Of a stretch of 64,000 bases of DNA, positions 12,475 to 23,976 are shown one piece after another. The translations under genes were made by a program, and so were the position numbers. This DNA comes from Macrocybe gigantea. Lineage: Eukaryota > Basidiomycota > Agaricomycetes > Agaricales > Callistosporiaceae. How positions within the stretch are numbered: the first letter of the stretch is position 1; each line of letters opens with the position of its first letter. The notes under the pieces are model-generated. The model was not told the DNA's origin. It saw only the letters and a program-made list of their open reading frames with translations, and ran no database searches. The stretch is from positions 868,001-932,000 of the forward strand of contig SJRY01000228.1 in the NCBI GenBank assembly GCA_011319805.1. Reading direction: 5' to 3'.

Positions 12475-12755
12475 GGTTGAGAGTGCGTCATGTGACAGTG
12501 AGTGTGCAGCGAGTCAAGCAAGCTGTGCCGGACGTTCGTCGTTGTGTCGCGCATTGTAGGCTCATTCCATCGACAGCGCGCAATATGACCAAGTATGAGC
12601 CATATCGACTGCGGAGCTTCGGATAACGGGTGTTATATTGTCGTCTTGTACTTATTGTGATGACAAGCCTGGGACGGCTATATCAGGCTCATCTGCCAGC
12701 CATATCAGCGCTACTGTCGGTGCCTGTCTGTCTCGTAGCAGATCCAACGACCAGC

Positions 12756-14067
12756 ATGTCTTCATTCGACCTCGTCGTCGTTGGCTCAGGTGGCGGGCCA
12801 GACGACACTAATCTCTCCGCGTATGTTCTATAATGAACGCCGCATGTCATCGACTCACACGTGGCGCTTATCACCCTCTCTGTCCAGATATCTCTTCAAG
12901 CCCCACGACACTGACTGGGAAAACGGTGTACTGGCCTTGGAAGCGGGTGCGCATTGCTTGGGCGCTCTCTTGCACACAGTTCACATATGTGCGAAGGATC
13001 TGCACAGGGCGTCGTCCGCAAGTTGTTGCGCAAGGACCCCCTTCTTTTCAGAGATAGCCGCCACGATGCGAAAAACAAAGTCTACACAGCCCAGGACATT
13101 TACTCTTTCGTCCGGTACGGTGCCATAAACCCTTCGTCCTCGAATTTTGTCTCAGTCCTTTCCGACCAATAATTTAGCTGCTTCCTTATCACCCACGCTC
13201 ATCTTGATCATGTTAATGGTCTCATCCTGTCCGCCGGTTCGTTCAGAGGTCCACGCAAGCGTATATATGCCACGAAACAAACTCTCGAGGACCTAGAGAG
13301 CGTGTTTTCAGGCCGGATCTGGCCAAATCTAGCATCCTGGGATGAGGCTGATGATGGTCATAAGCTGTTATACTCAACGTACGCGTCGTTTACCTTGGCC
13401 TCATACGACCATCAGGTAACCTCATTCTTTTCCCAAAAGGTTATACAACAACGGCAAATACAAGAGGATACATCCTGACGTCTCTGTGCGGACGGTTTCC
13501 ATCAGTCATGGTCGGAACGAGTCAGGAAATTACGATTCCTCCGCGTTCTTCGTCCGACACGATATTACTGGTCGCGAATTCCTATTTTTCGGCGATGTTG
13601 AACCGGACTCGGTGGCTGAATCCCCGCAAACAATCAAGGTCTGGCGCGCTGTGGCTCCCAAAATACCCGACATCCTATCGACCCTCTTCATCGAGTGCTC
13701 TTGGCCTTCGGGCCGCCAGGACGATATGTTATATGGTCATCTCAATCCTGAGCACCTGGTGGAAGAGTTGACGGTGTTAGCAACCGAAGTCGTCTTGTCC
13801 CGGAGAGGTCAGCAGACTAATGACGGTGGGATTCGATTCAGTCCACTACGCAAGAAGCAGAGGAGAAACCCACCCGTTTCGGAGGATCTCCACGGTGCGC
13901 TCAACGGTGTGCGAGTTTACATTACGCACTGCAAGGAGGACATGGCGGACGATTGTGGCGCGCCGATCCGACATCTCATATCAAAGCAAGTCAAGGCTTT
14001 GGTCGAAAGTAGGAAGCTTGGCGCTGAAATTCTCCTTGCAGAGCAGGGCATGCGGATAGGTATATAA
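12756..14067 (+). CDS. PDE1: Class II (low-affinity) 3',5'-cyclic-nucleotide phosphodiesterase
   Basis: Hydrolyses cAMP and so damps cAMP/PKA signalling; related to yeast Pde1, with a metallo-beta-lactamase fold. The start MSSFDLVVVGSGGGPDDTNL is typical. An intron joins LSA to YLFKPHDTDWENGVLALEAG. The zinc-binding signature THAHLDHVNG (near 13188-13220) is the class II PDE HxHxDH motif. Further conserved segments are LSAGSFRGPRKRIYATKQTL, RTVSISHGRN, SSAFFVRHDITGREFLFFGD and LFIECSWPSGRQDDMLYGHL, and near the C-terminus VYITHCKEDM with a final metal-ligand His. The stop is at 14067. About four introns. Confidence 0.9.
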
Positions 14068-14479
14068 CTGCTTTATCACGTGTCGCAACAAGTGTTAATT
14101 ACCCCTGCAGAACTGTGAACGCCTCCGTCTTTGGCTGTCCATCAATGTAGTGTAAATTTTGCCCCTACTGGATACCCTCATCCTCTTGTATGATTAGTCA
14201 ACAGTGTAGCCCTAGCTGTCCTCGACGCCTATTTAACACGACGTGTACAGTAACTTGTGAACCAGGATTGATTGAATTGATACTCATAAGGACCGTTTTA
14301 CTTGTGACAATAATTACAATCAAAACTGACAAGGTAGTGAGGAAAACAGACAAACAAATCCCGTCCCTGGAGTATGTGTAAATGTCAATATCTATGAAGC
14401 AAAACTGATGCGAAGGACGCCCGAGAAGGGACGAAAACAAATGTGAGGCCAAAGGAAGAAAAGTCGTTGCAACAAGGCT
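14068..14479. other. Convergent intergenic region, AT-rich
   Basis: About 410 bp between the ends of the phosphodiesterase and striatin genes, with T-rich and A-rich tracts and nothing gene-like. Confidence 0.5.
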
Positions 14480-17217
14480 TCATGATGAGGCATATAGTTT
14501 GACCACTCCATCAGCCCCCGCACTGGCCACGAATGGCAATGATGGATGATACTCCACGTCAAGCACGCCTTCGCGCGCTTTCTCTCGATGTGTAGTGATC
14601 TCTTGGACACATGCACGGGTACCGAGGAGGTCCCAAAAACGTATCGAGCAGTCATGACTTCCCGACAGCAATGAAAACCCCGCCGGATCAATTGACAGAG
14701 AAGTCACACCATCTAGATGGGCCAGCATAGAGAAGGTACACTGGCCTACGGGTAAATTAGCAAAATGACTAACCAATATCATATGAGAACAAACCGGTTG
14801 TGGTGTCAAATATCCGGATGTACTTGTCCTCGTGCGCGGTCACCAACAACGACATAGTGGGATGCGATACGATTCTATTAACCTGTGTTGCAGGAGTCTC
14901 ATCTGAACAGAATATGAATGAGTATACTGCAAGTAGACAGTAGAAACCCACTATATGACACGTCAGTGGGTAGCCGGATGACTTGCTTGCCGGTCTCGAT
15001 CTCAAAGATCTTAACGACAGCGTTTTGATAGGCCACGGCAACCTTCTTCAAGTCAGTCTTTAAGGCTTCCACTGATGTAGCACCAGGTGCATCGTTGTCG
15101 TCGGGTTCGTCGCCTTGTCCATCCAATCCATTATAACCCCAACTCAACTTCAGGGAGCCCCCCCCTGATGGCCCGCTCACATCCCATACTTTGATCAATC
15201 CTTCGGCACCACAGCTGATAAGAGTACTCTCATCTCGAACCAGTGCGAGATCCCAAACGGCATCCGTGTGACCAATGAGTTCTCCGCGAGCTCTCGTTCC
15301 ATCGTATGGTGCATATGTAGTGTGAGTTGGTGAAGGAAGAGCCCATATGCGGATGGAGGAATCCAGGGAAGCCGAATAAAGAAGTTGCTTGGACGGTGAA
15401 TGTATTAGTCGTGTGATAGCTGCTGAATGACCGCGCAACGTCAACTGCGGCTCAACCTCCGTTGTTGGCCTGGATCTGACCATCGCGTTAGGCTTTGCTT
15501 TCAATCGATGCAAAAAGAACGTACGTTGATGACGCGACATGGGCTGGATCCACGCGCCAGATTTTTACAGTGCAATCATCACCACCGGTGGCAAGACACA
15601 ATTCAGTGGGATGGAAGGACATTGCCCGTACCGCGTCGAGATGGCTATGAAGGCCGTAAGTTCGCACACCCATTGCACATTTACCGGGATAAACACACTT
15701 TCTTAAAGTCCGCTTCGTTTTCCAACTTTTGGTCCCCTCGCTTTCGCTAGTCACATTCGCATCTTCATCTTCAATCTCTCCCTCGTCCTCCTTCACGTCT
15801 TCATCTTCATTTCCTGACTTTTCCCAAGCACTTGAGGCGTTCAGCAGACGCGCTTGCTCGGCAGCTTCATTGGACAGCCTCAATTTCTCCCGCCACTGGC
15901 CAGCATCGTCTGGTCGAAAGATGGCTGTCGTTTGACGAGGCTCCAATTCTAGTTCTTTCTCTTTCTCGGACGCATTTGACTCTGGCTGGGATTGAGAGGA
16001 GGCAATTTGATCCATTTGGATTTGATTGATAGGTGGCTGCGGAGTATGACCTACTCCAGCAGAATTAATTCGTTCTGCATTAGGCAGTTGTGATGTCCCA
16101 GCTAACACTGCCGAAGGGGGGGTTGACATGGTCTGCCCATTCAGCAAGGGAAAATCTTTTCCAGCCTCGGGAAGCACCTTGCGCGGCCGAGAGTATGCCA
16201 TTGGGTCGAATGATGGGACGTTGGGGATTGACAGAGGTATGGTGGCATTATTGACGATAGGGCGATTAGGCAAAGGGTTCATGGCCTGGGAGGATGTAAG
16301 GTAGGAAATTTCTTGGAGACATCTATACAAGTCGCGTGATTCGATATAGAGATGGGGACGGAAATGTGAAGAGCGCATACTGTTTCAGATAATCACGACT
16401 TCGCGCCCTGCTTTTGGGATCCCTTCCTGGAGGGGGTTTGCCGAGGCTGGCAGCGGTCGGGCCACTCAGCCAATTGGCACCACCCCAGGAACTAGGCCGA
16501 CCAACGGATGATGGTGCGTGTGCGCCGTTGGATACGCGACTCTCTGGTAGCGGCGAGTCTGGAAGAAAAAGCCATGTTGCAGTGACACAGGTGTCATGCT
16601 GAGCGAAGACAAGTACCTTCACTCCGTGGTGAGCTGCCACCGCTTTCCGCCTTATGACTTTGGACATCATCCTTTTGAGTGGCAAGAGTCTGACTCTGTA
16701 TCACGGCAAGCTTGGAGGGAGGATTCTGGGAGGCTGGCTGCGTTAGCTGCTTGGAACTGTCCGCGAAGCGGCCAGTGTCAGGAAGAGCGGTGAATGCAAA
16801 ACGCGCAAGACGGACCGTTCCATGCGCAAAGCATATTCTAGCATTTTGATACGACGCATGAGGTCAAGTTTTACGTTCTCAAATGACCTTCGTTCCCCTT
16901 CGAGGAGCGCTATCCGTGCCTAGGTGAAGAATAAGCCCAGAAAGAGAGATTGGGTCAACGGCGTAGAGCAGGCGCACCCTCATCTCAGCGCGTTCAATCT
17001 CCCATTCATTTCGATCACGTTCATAGCGTCTCCATTCAGACTGTAAGAAATGAAGGACAGCAGACAGATTGAAGTCTTGGCCGTTTTGTGGGGGAGCTGG
17101 GGGTTGTTGGGCACCCTGCTGCTGCTGCTGTGGAAGGGACTGCTGATGCTGGCCCTGCTGGTTAGAGTTGGGTTGCTGAATGCCTTGCAGAGGGCCGAGC
17201 ATTGGGGCGGTCGACAA
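14480..17217 (-). CDS. PRO11: Striatin-family WD40 scaffold of the STRIPAK complex
   Basis: Regulatory B'''-type scaffold that links PP2A, Mob3 and GCK kinases in STRIPAK; needed for hyphal fusion and fruiting in filamentous fungi (Sordaria PRO11, Neurospora HAM-3). The start at 17217 (MSTAPMLGPLQGIQQPNSNQ) leads through a Gln-rich stretch to the caveolin-binding/coiled-coil signature VLHFLQSEWRRYERDRNEWE and LLEGERRSFENVKLDLMRRI. A long Ser/Pro linker follows (PLNGQTMSTPPS.., an acidic patch near 15750-15830), then WD repeats: SHLDAVRAMSFHPTELCLAT, LRGHSAAITRLIHSPSKQLL, GELIGHTDAVWDLALVRDES, VNRIVSHPTMSLLVTAHEDK and LAHLDGVTSLSIDPAGFSLL, ending VASAGADGVVKLYASS at 14480. Seven or more introns. 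Domain order and length match striatins well. Confidence 0.93.
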
Positions 17218-17383
17218 GGAAGACGAGCAATACGAAATGAAATTCCAGGTTGACAGACAACAGGAGCGTATGGTGGTAACAAATTGCTGCTGACATAAGC
17301 TCTACGTATGGCACGCCTCCTCTGAGTGTCAGGTTACTAGCGGTCCTGCCATTGAATATCCATCCGCAGCGCCCTCGAGCTCG

Positions 17384-17803
17384 CTACTTCTTCCCTGAGG
17401 ATCTGCACAGAATTAGATGAGGCAAATTCTTGCTTTTAAGCGATAAAATCGCCCACTTTTTTATGCCTCCGCCGCCCATAGGACCACCTGTGCAACAACG
17501 TCGTTCCTTGTCAGAAGCCCAAGCACCCCTGTAGGTGGATTGTGTTACCTTTCAAAGCTATTCAGAACGGCGATTTGTCAGTGAAATATTCTTGCCGACA
17601 CAGCCACGCACTACCTTTATCTCGTGCAGCTTTGAGTGCCTCAGCCTCAGCCTTCTTCTTTTCCTTGAACGTTTTGTCTTCTTCTGTCTCTTCTTTCTTT
17701 TCTTTCTTTGGAGCCTGCGTCTCCAATCAGCCTTCGGTTCAGTCTCTTATCAAGTCCAAGAGACCTTGAGTGGTTTGAGCTTTCCCCCTTGTCTGCTCGA
17801 CAT
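17384..17803 (-). CDS. TMA7: Translation machinery-associated protein TMA7
   Basis: Very small, highly basic ribosome-associated protein of about 64 residues. Four tiny exons join in phase: MSSRQGGKLKPLK (17803), then APKKEKKEETEEDKTFKEKK and KAEAEALKAARDKG, then GPMGGGGIKK, then SSGKK ending at 17384. This matches the usual Tma7 pattern, MSGRxGGKxKPLK at the start and GGIKKSGKK at the end. The last exon carries only about six codons. It lies 166 bp downstream of the striatin start, on the same strand, and its start is only 75 bp from the start of the divergent hydrolase gene. Confidence 0.88.
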
Positions 17804-17878
17804 GACAGATCGGTTCAAAGTCTGGTGTGACTAACCATAACGAGCCACGTTGCAACCCCGATCGCTTCCTCGTTTATC

Positions 17879-20800
17879 ATGGGTGGCCATCCAAACCGTC
17901 GACTCCACACAGAATGGAGAATCTCTGTGGGTAGCGAATGGGATGTACGTGGTTATTCGTTGCTTTGAAGCACCTCTGTCGACGTTGCAAAGGTCCTCGG
18001 TCCTTTCCCAATTCATGCACGAGAACAGCATTTCCTCTCACCGGCATATCCTCTTGACTGTAATCTTCGGTTTCTTTTTCTATCTTTCATCAATAGTCCT
18101 GGACATATCTTTCAGTGAAGGAGCCGATTGATTTCGCAAAATCCTGGCCTTCGTCGTATGCCGACAACGGTGCAGTCTCCTGGTCCAAAGCTTATGCGGG
18201 TCCTGACGGACGTATCGAGATCTCGTTCCCTCACATTCGGTAAGTCTTGTGTGCTTCAGACCCATTTGACTTTAATTGGTCAGTTGGAAATCGCTCCGAG
18301 GCACCGAAGGTTGGGCCGCATTGCAACACCACGCAGTCCTGCACGCCACCCTCACAGTCTACCCACCTACCATACCCGTCGCAACGCCGCCTCCATCGCG
18401 TCTTGCCTTCCATTTGGTTCAAGCGTCCTATTTTACTGTTGTTGCTAGAGCCGTGGCTAAAGGTGCCGCATTCGTCGCACCTATATGGTACGCTGGGAAC
18501 ATCTATGACATGGAAAATGCTCTTCCACGCCCAGTCGAACTGCCTGCCCGACCATTACTCACGGAGCCGACCGTCTTTGACATATTTCTCAGTGGTGATT
18601 ACGAGGTACGCGATCAGCAGCCGATCTGATGTTTTTGTCGAGATATCCTTCACAGATAAGGTTATTTGGGGATCCTCTTGTCCAAGAAAATAGTGAGGTG
18701 CCGGTCCAGAAACTTCGGCTGTCCGTCGAGCTGGAGCAGTCCGCCTTGCCGATAGTCCACGAATCAGTTCGCGATGTCGCATGCGATTTTGTTGACGGGC
18801 TTGCGTTCGGTCTCGCGCTATCTGTGGCGCTACGCAGTACAGAAGGTTGGTGGTTTGTAAAAGAACTCAAGACACCCAGTGACGTGCGTTGCCGTCCCGT
18901 TGTTGGGTTGAATGCGTCTAATCATCTCAGTAGGCCCTAGAGCTTTTTCTACAGACTGAGACTCGCATTGCTCCTGGCCAGTTGCGTGCTATTCCCATTG
19001 GACTGAAGCAAAACAAGCCATTCTTTGAAACCGAACTCAAAGTTCACATTAAGCTAGTTTCAAATCGTTGCGAAAACCATATCGAAACAGTCACGCTCCA
19101 AATTACGCAGCTGCGACACTGGGACAGAGTGATTCCCAAGGCCATCAAGGCGACATGTTTTTATGCGCGATCAATACCAACGCCCTTTTTATGCATTCCG
19201 CCACGATCCAAAAAAGTGTCGAGCCCCGCCCCTCCTATCTTGGCGCTGCGTAAATACCACTGCTCTACCCGTGTTTACAATTTTTTTCAGCTCCCTTTTA
19301 CCAGACGGTGCAGGAGTGGATATATTCAACCAAGATTTCTGGATCGAGAGTCTGCCCACGAGGCTGTTCAATTGGATCATCGTTCCTGCAGGAAGGACAT
19401 CCTGGGTATTTTCGCCGCTCCACAAGTCAGTCTAATCCTCACGATGGGATAGGGTCTTGACTGGCACGGGCCCAGCGCAAACGAAGTATGGGATGTGCTC
19501 GCTGCATTGATTCGGATCTTGAACAGCGATGCTTCCTGGAATGCATGGGCTTTTTTGCCCGAACAACCAGTCATTTTGATGGGCCACTCGAACGGCGGCC
19601 AGGGTGCTTGGTTTCTTGCTTCCAGATTCCCCGACAGAGTTGCCGGACGTGAGTCACTGTACAATTGCCTGGGGTTGCAACCTCATCGTCAACTATCAGT
19701 TGTCCCGGCCGCGGGGTTCATAAAGTCACAAGCATATGTACCTTTGACCATGTCCAGGTAAGCGTCGAGTTGCATTAGACTTTGAAACTTCTTATCGAAA
19801 AGCACATTTCCAAGGTCCGCGCATTTCATTGACCCAGAGTTGCGAAGCATCCTCGAGTCTGCGTTGACACCAGACGATAATGACCTACATCTTTCTAACC
19901 TTGTCGACATTCCGGTTCTTGCCATACATGGGTATCTTCTTCGCTGTCTTTCTGCTGTTTTGGTGTTTATGCGCCACTAGGGGGGACGACGAGAACGTGC
20001 CCGTGTGGCATTCCCGGGAGGCAGTCAGCGTCATTAAAACGTGGTCCCCGAAAGCAGAGATTGAGCAGGTTGACATCATTCGCAGCTGGTTGCTTCTGAC
20101 ATACTTTGTAGCTTTCACGAAGATGTTGGGAGTGGGCACTGGTATGCTTCGGTCTTCAGAAATGACCTTGTGCAGAGCTTTCTAGACAAAGTTTCGGCTG
20201 TTACGACGAATACTGACGCCCGATGTTCATGCTTTACCTTGACGGTTACCAACCCGAACGAAAGTGGATCTCTGCATGGATGGAAGATCAACTCCACGAG
20301 CATCCCTGGACGGTCTGCAAATCCAAGTATTTGTATAAGATACGACGGTACTCACATATCGTGGACATCCAGGCTTGCCCGGCTGTCGATCAGATTCGTA
20401 GATGAAACACTGGCGCGGATTCGAACAACCAACGTCCATTCCTTTTCTGTTGACGTCAAGGCCGCAGGCGGTCATCTTTCCACTGTTCAAGTTGACGACG
20501 ATCGCGCGAATCTCCCACTTGAAAGGAGCACCAAGATAAACTATTTCTCAAGAAATGCTTCCAACACGTGGAAGGTCAATGTTGACTTCGTCGCACAGGC
20601 ATAGCTTGTCTAACATGTGTCACGGTATTTTTTTTTAGGTCCATGCGCATACTGAGGTATCACCAGGCATACGCATACAGCAGATACTGACGTCTGCCGC
20701 ACTCATCACCATTGTTGCGTCCGATGTATCTCCTTCACCATCATATGTAGCTATCCGCATTGCGCAGGATCTGCCAACATATCACAAAATGGACGTCAAC

Positions 20801-21351
20801 ATTGTAGCAGAATCGGACGTTTTGTCACGTGCGAGGGCGGATATCTGGCCCTCAGGGAACATAGTCTTCATCGGAGAACCATCTTCAGAGTTGGCTGTAA
20901 AGATTCTGGGCAGCGGCCGAACCTCGTTCCGACCGCACGGAGATGACCTTCTATTGAACGACGTGGTGGTCGACTGTCAGCACTCTGGTAGGTCGTTGAC
21001 AATGTGCAGCGGTTCGCTCCTTTCATTAGTTCGCCGTAGCCGTTATGTTGTTGCACCCCCATCCGGACGGGAATGTGCAGGGAGGGTTAATGCTTTTCAT
21101 CCTTGCCCGCCATCAAGAAGCATTTGAAAAGGCGTACAGGCTTTTCCCGATCAGGACGGGCGTCCCCGCGCCAAGTTGGGTTATAACCGGCAGTCGGACG
21201 GATATCGTAGGCGCTGCGGGGTTGGCAGGGGCAGGGTAAGTTTATCATGCCCATTTTCTCCTTGATGATCCCTGCAAGATTTTCACGCACGCCACTCAGT
21301 GTGTGGGGTATCGACTGGCGATGGAACCCACCCATGTCTTGGTATCATTAA
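17879..21351 (+). CDS. Large alpha/beta hydrolase (esterase/prolyl-oligopeptidase-like), function unknown
   Basis: A protein of roughly 900-1000 residues found in basidiomycetes, with an N-terminal beta-rich region and a central alpha/beta hydrolase domain. The start at 17879 (MGGHPNRRLHTEWRISVGSE) joins in phase to LGPFPIHAREQHFLSPAYPL and then KEPIDFAKSWPSSYADNGAV. The hydrolase core has the nucleophile elbow VILMGHSNGGQGAWFLASRF (Ser in GHSNG, near 19580), the acid IHGGDDENVPVWHSREAV (Asp, near 19985) and the His in EDVGSGHWYASVFRNDL (near 20125). Conserved flanks are VDIFNQDFWIESLP, AAGFIKSQAYVPLTMSR and DNDLHLSNLVDIPVLAIHG. The C-terminal part (20200-21351) ends GVWGIDWRWNPPMSWYH. No signal peptide was seen. 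Substrate unknown; the catalytic triad assignment follows the fold. Confidence 0.8.
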
Positions 21352-21523
21352 ATCCAATGAAATTTATCCCCTCCCCGACGAGGATTATTGTTGAATGAGT
21401 GGAAGTACAATGACGTCTATCTACAATAAAAGAAACCACCTCGGAGCGCATCGCCACTCCACTAAATGACCTCTAACAAAGAAAATATCAACGGTGCTAC
21501 CAATAAAAGGAGTTGGCGTCGTC

Positions 21524-22477
21524 TCAGACGAAGCCGCGTCCACCACGCTTGGCATCAATTTTCTTGAATCGCTCGTCTTCTTGTCTCTGTCGCGAAGTTT
21601 GGTCACCAGACAAGGTGCTTCCCAGAGAGGACATACCTTCTTGATGACGCACAGCGTTGCCAGCAACAAGCATAGCACTATAGCCATGAAACCATAGACC
21701 TATTTGGATGTATTCAGATATGCAAATATGGCATCACCCGACGGAGTGGAGACTTACGGTGCTATCATCAGGAAACGACATCGTCAGTAAACCTGGGTAT
21801 GAGAGACAAGCAAAATCCGACATACGTGAATATGTTGTTGAGCGTCATGTCCGCAAAGCTAGTAATGGGGCAACGCAAAAGTTGGTTGTCACTTCAGGAT
21901 CGAGGCTGGAGATGAAATCTTGGCTCTGGCAGAAAGAGCCGCCAACTTCTGCCGAGTCATTCCCAGCAAAATATCCGCAACATTTCAACTGGAAGGGAAT
22001 CTAAGATTTCATCCGCTCAACGAAATTGTGTGACCTACCTGGTCTTGGAGGATGATCCTGGTGTCACGGCTCGCCGCCAACCATAGACGGTGGAAATTGG
22101 CTCTCTCTTGCAGAGTAAAGAACCAGACGAAGGAGCCGATGACAACGATGCCAATCGCGTCAAGGAGGAGGGCATAGTTTAGAATCACAAGGCCAGCCGT
22201 GACGTGATTCTTTTGAACGATTGCGGCAATGGATATTGCAAACGTAACTAAAAGAGCGATACCCAAAACCGTGCCAGCTGCATTGTCGGACGTAAGCGAA
22301 TCGGGTGGAGAATACAGCATAATCAGACGCACCCGTCAAGTCCGCCGAAGAGAGAACCATGTTCATCAAAGTGTTCGGTGCTCTCCATACCATCGAGAGC
22401 GCGACCGCGACAGCTCCAGCGGCAAGCAACAAGAAATCCAAGCCAGCCCAAACACCCATCAATTTTTTGGATACCAT
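21524..22477 (-). CDS. Tetraspanin-like membrane protein
   Basis: Four-helix membrane protein of the fungal tetraspanin family. The start MVSKKLMGVWAGLDFLLLAA (22477) opens TM1. TM2 is GTVLGIALLVTFAISIAAIV and TM3 is LVILNYALLLDAIGIVVIGS. The large extracellular loop carries the hallmark KCCGY (near 21975) and further Cys residues (GSFCQSQ, NFCVAP). TM4 is GFMAIVLCLLLATLCVI, and the short basic tail RQEDERFKKIDAKRGG ends at 21524. The frame breaks by one base inside the loop at a run of four G (21867-21870): FCVAP reads on to a stop unless one base is added, after which a stretch ending DMTLNNIFT continues into TM4. Convergent with the hydrolase, with 172 bp between stops. Confidence 0.78.
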
Positions 22478-22874
22478 GGCGAATAGATCTTGTTATGAGA
22501 ATGGCGAAGAGGGTGCAGATTAAAAAAAAGACTGAAGGATGTTTCACACCGGGCGGCAAAAAGATGGACAGGGAAGAGCGTCCCTCTCAAAGAGATCGTA
22601 TGAAGAGGTAGAAGAATTACAGAGGCGGCTGTAGCACCGTAAGAACTTGCAAGAGGTGAAAGGGCGATCAACGCCTTGGGCTTGCGCCTCTGGAGAGAGA
22701 ATAAAGGATGAGAGAAAGAACGAAAGGAGGGAGAGGCAGGGACGTACTGACGCTGCTAAGTGGAAACGGAAGTGATGCAGTGACTGACAACTGGGCGTGA
22801 TTGCTCCGTAAGAGCGTGGCTACGTCGCCAAGGGCCTCCACGTGACAGCTCTCAATTGTCCGTCTGTCCGCCAT
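22459..22874 (-). CDS. Possible small two-exon gene upstream of the tetraspanin
   Basis: A frame starting MADRRTIESCHVEALGDVAT at 22874 joins through a GT..AG intron of about 68 nt to RRKPKALIALSPLASSYGAT and continues to a stop at 22459. That stop overlaps the tetraspanin start by 19 bp. No family recognised. It may simply be the tetraspanin 5' UTR with an intron, or an upstream open frame. Confidence 0.25.
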
Positions 22875-23036
22875 TGTCCTATGTATGGAGGGCCTCTGTT
22901 TGATAAGTAGCAACGGATTCAAATTTAAACGCGGCGTTCTTGTTTTCTTCAAAGGTTCGCCATGCACCGTGGCCAGGCATTGCCTCAAAATCCGAGTCAG
23001 TGTGTCACTGTCACACTATCCACCGATCACGCTACA

Positions 23037-23043
23037 TATATAA
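23037..23043 (+). promoter_or_regulatory. TATA box of MBF1
   Basis: TATATAA lies 77 bp before the MBF1 ATG, followed by a pyrimidine-rich stretch (ctctcttcatctcgctcacg). This is the cleanest core promoter in the window and fits a highly expressed housekeeping gene. Confidence 0.6.
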
Positions 23044-23119
23044 GCAGTACACGGCATTCTCTCTTCATCTCGCTCACGACTAGACTCTTTAGATTTTTCA
23101 TATTCATCGTAATACCATC

Positions 23120-23859
23120 ATGAACGCCGACTGGGACTCCAAGGTTGTCGTTGGCTACAAGAAACAAACCGCCAAAGTCGCTAAAAAGGATTCTGATGTC
23201 AATGGTGAGTTGATCTCGAACTTTACTCTCTTCCTGCTCTCACTGACGTGGCGCCGGCACAGCTGTAAGTGCTGAAACAGATTTGTTTTGCTTCATTTCT
23301 GAACTCAACATTCTGGGCAGGCGAGGCGGGCAGGGGCTGTTGTTTCGACCGACAAGAAGATTTCGGCTGGCGGAAACAAGGCGAACCCAGGTTTGCCAAC
23401 CACTTCATGGCTTACTGGTCTTTTTTTCTCACTTCAACTCCCCCCTGTAGGAACTGACCACCAGCGAATAGCCAAGCTTGACCGTGAAAACGAGGTCGCA
23501 CCACCTCCCAAAATCTCCCCCACCGTCGGTCGCGTGCGTTTCCAGATTCTTTTTCTTTTACCTTTTCGTTCCTGCTGACAGTAGCTCCGTCTCAAGGCTA
23601 TCCAAAGCGCTCGCATGGAATTGAAGCTGTCACAGAAAGAACTGGCTCAGAAAATAAACGAGAAGCCTTCAGTGCTCCAGGATTACGAGTCTGGGAAGGC
23701 TGTTCCAAATACTGCCGTCCTCGCGAAGCTGGAACGAGTTTTGGGTGTCAAGCTAAGAGGTAATAAGCCTATTGTCTCCTTGCCAGTGTTCGAGTTGCTA
23801 AATCACGGTCAGGGTCCGACATTGGAAAGAAATTGGAAGGAGCAGCTAAGAAGTCATGA
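23120..23859 (+). CDS. MBF1: Multiprotein-bridging factor 1 (transcriptional coactivator)
   Basis: Coactivator that bridges TBP and bZIP activators such as Gcn4 and also guards frame maintenance on stalled ribosomes. The N-terminal exon MNADWDSKVVVGYKKQTAKV gives the MBF1 domain start. Later exons read RRAGAVVSTDKKISAGGNKA, DHQRIAKLDRENEVAPPPKI and LRLKAIQSARMELKLSQKEL. The helix-turn-helix (Cro/C1) domain is AQKINEKPSVLQDYESGKAV followed by PNTAVLAKLERVLGVKLRG. The end DIGKKLEGAAKKS, with its stop at 23859, is typical. Five or so short introns. Convergent with gamma-tubulin, 117 bp between stops. Confidence 0.93.
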
Positions 23860-23976
23860 CCCCTGTAACATCAGGTTCCGGTGTTTCTGCTGTACCCTGT
23901 ACACAAATGCTTCGAATTTGCGTCCATTATCATACATTCCTCGACCGCTGGTTTAGTGAGAAATTTGGATGACACA

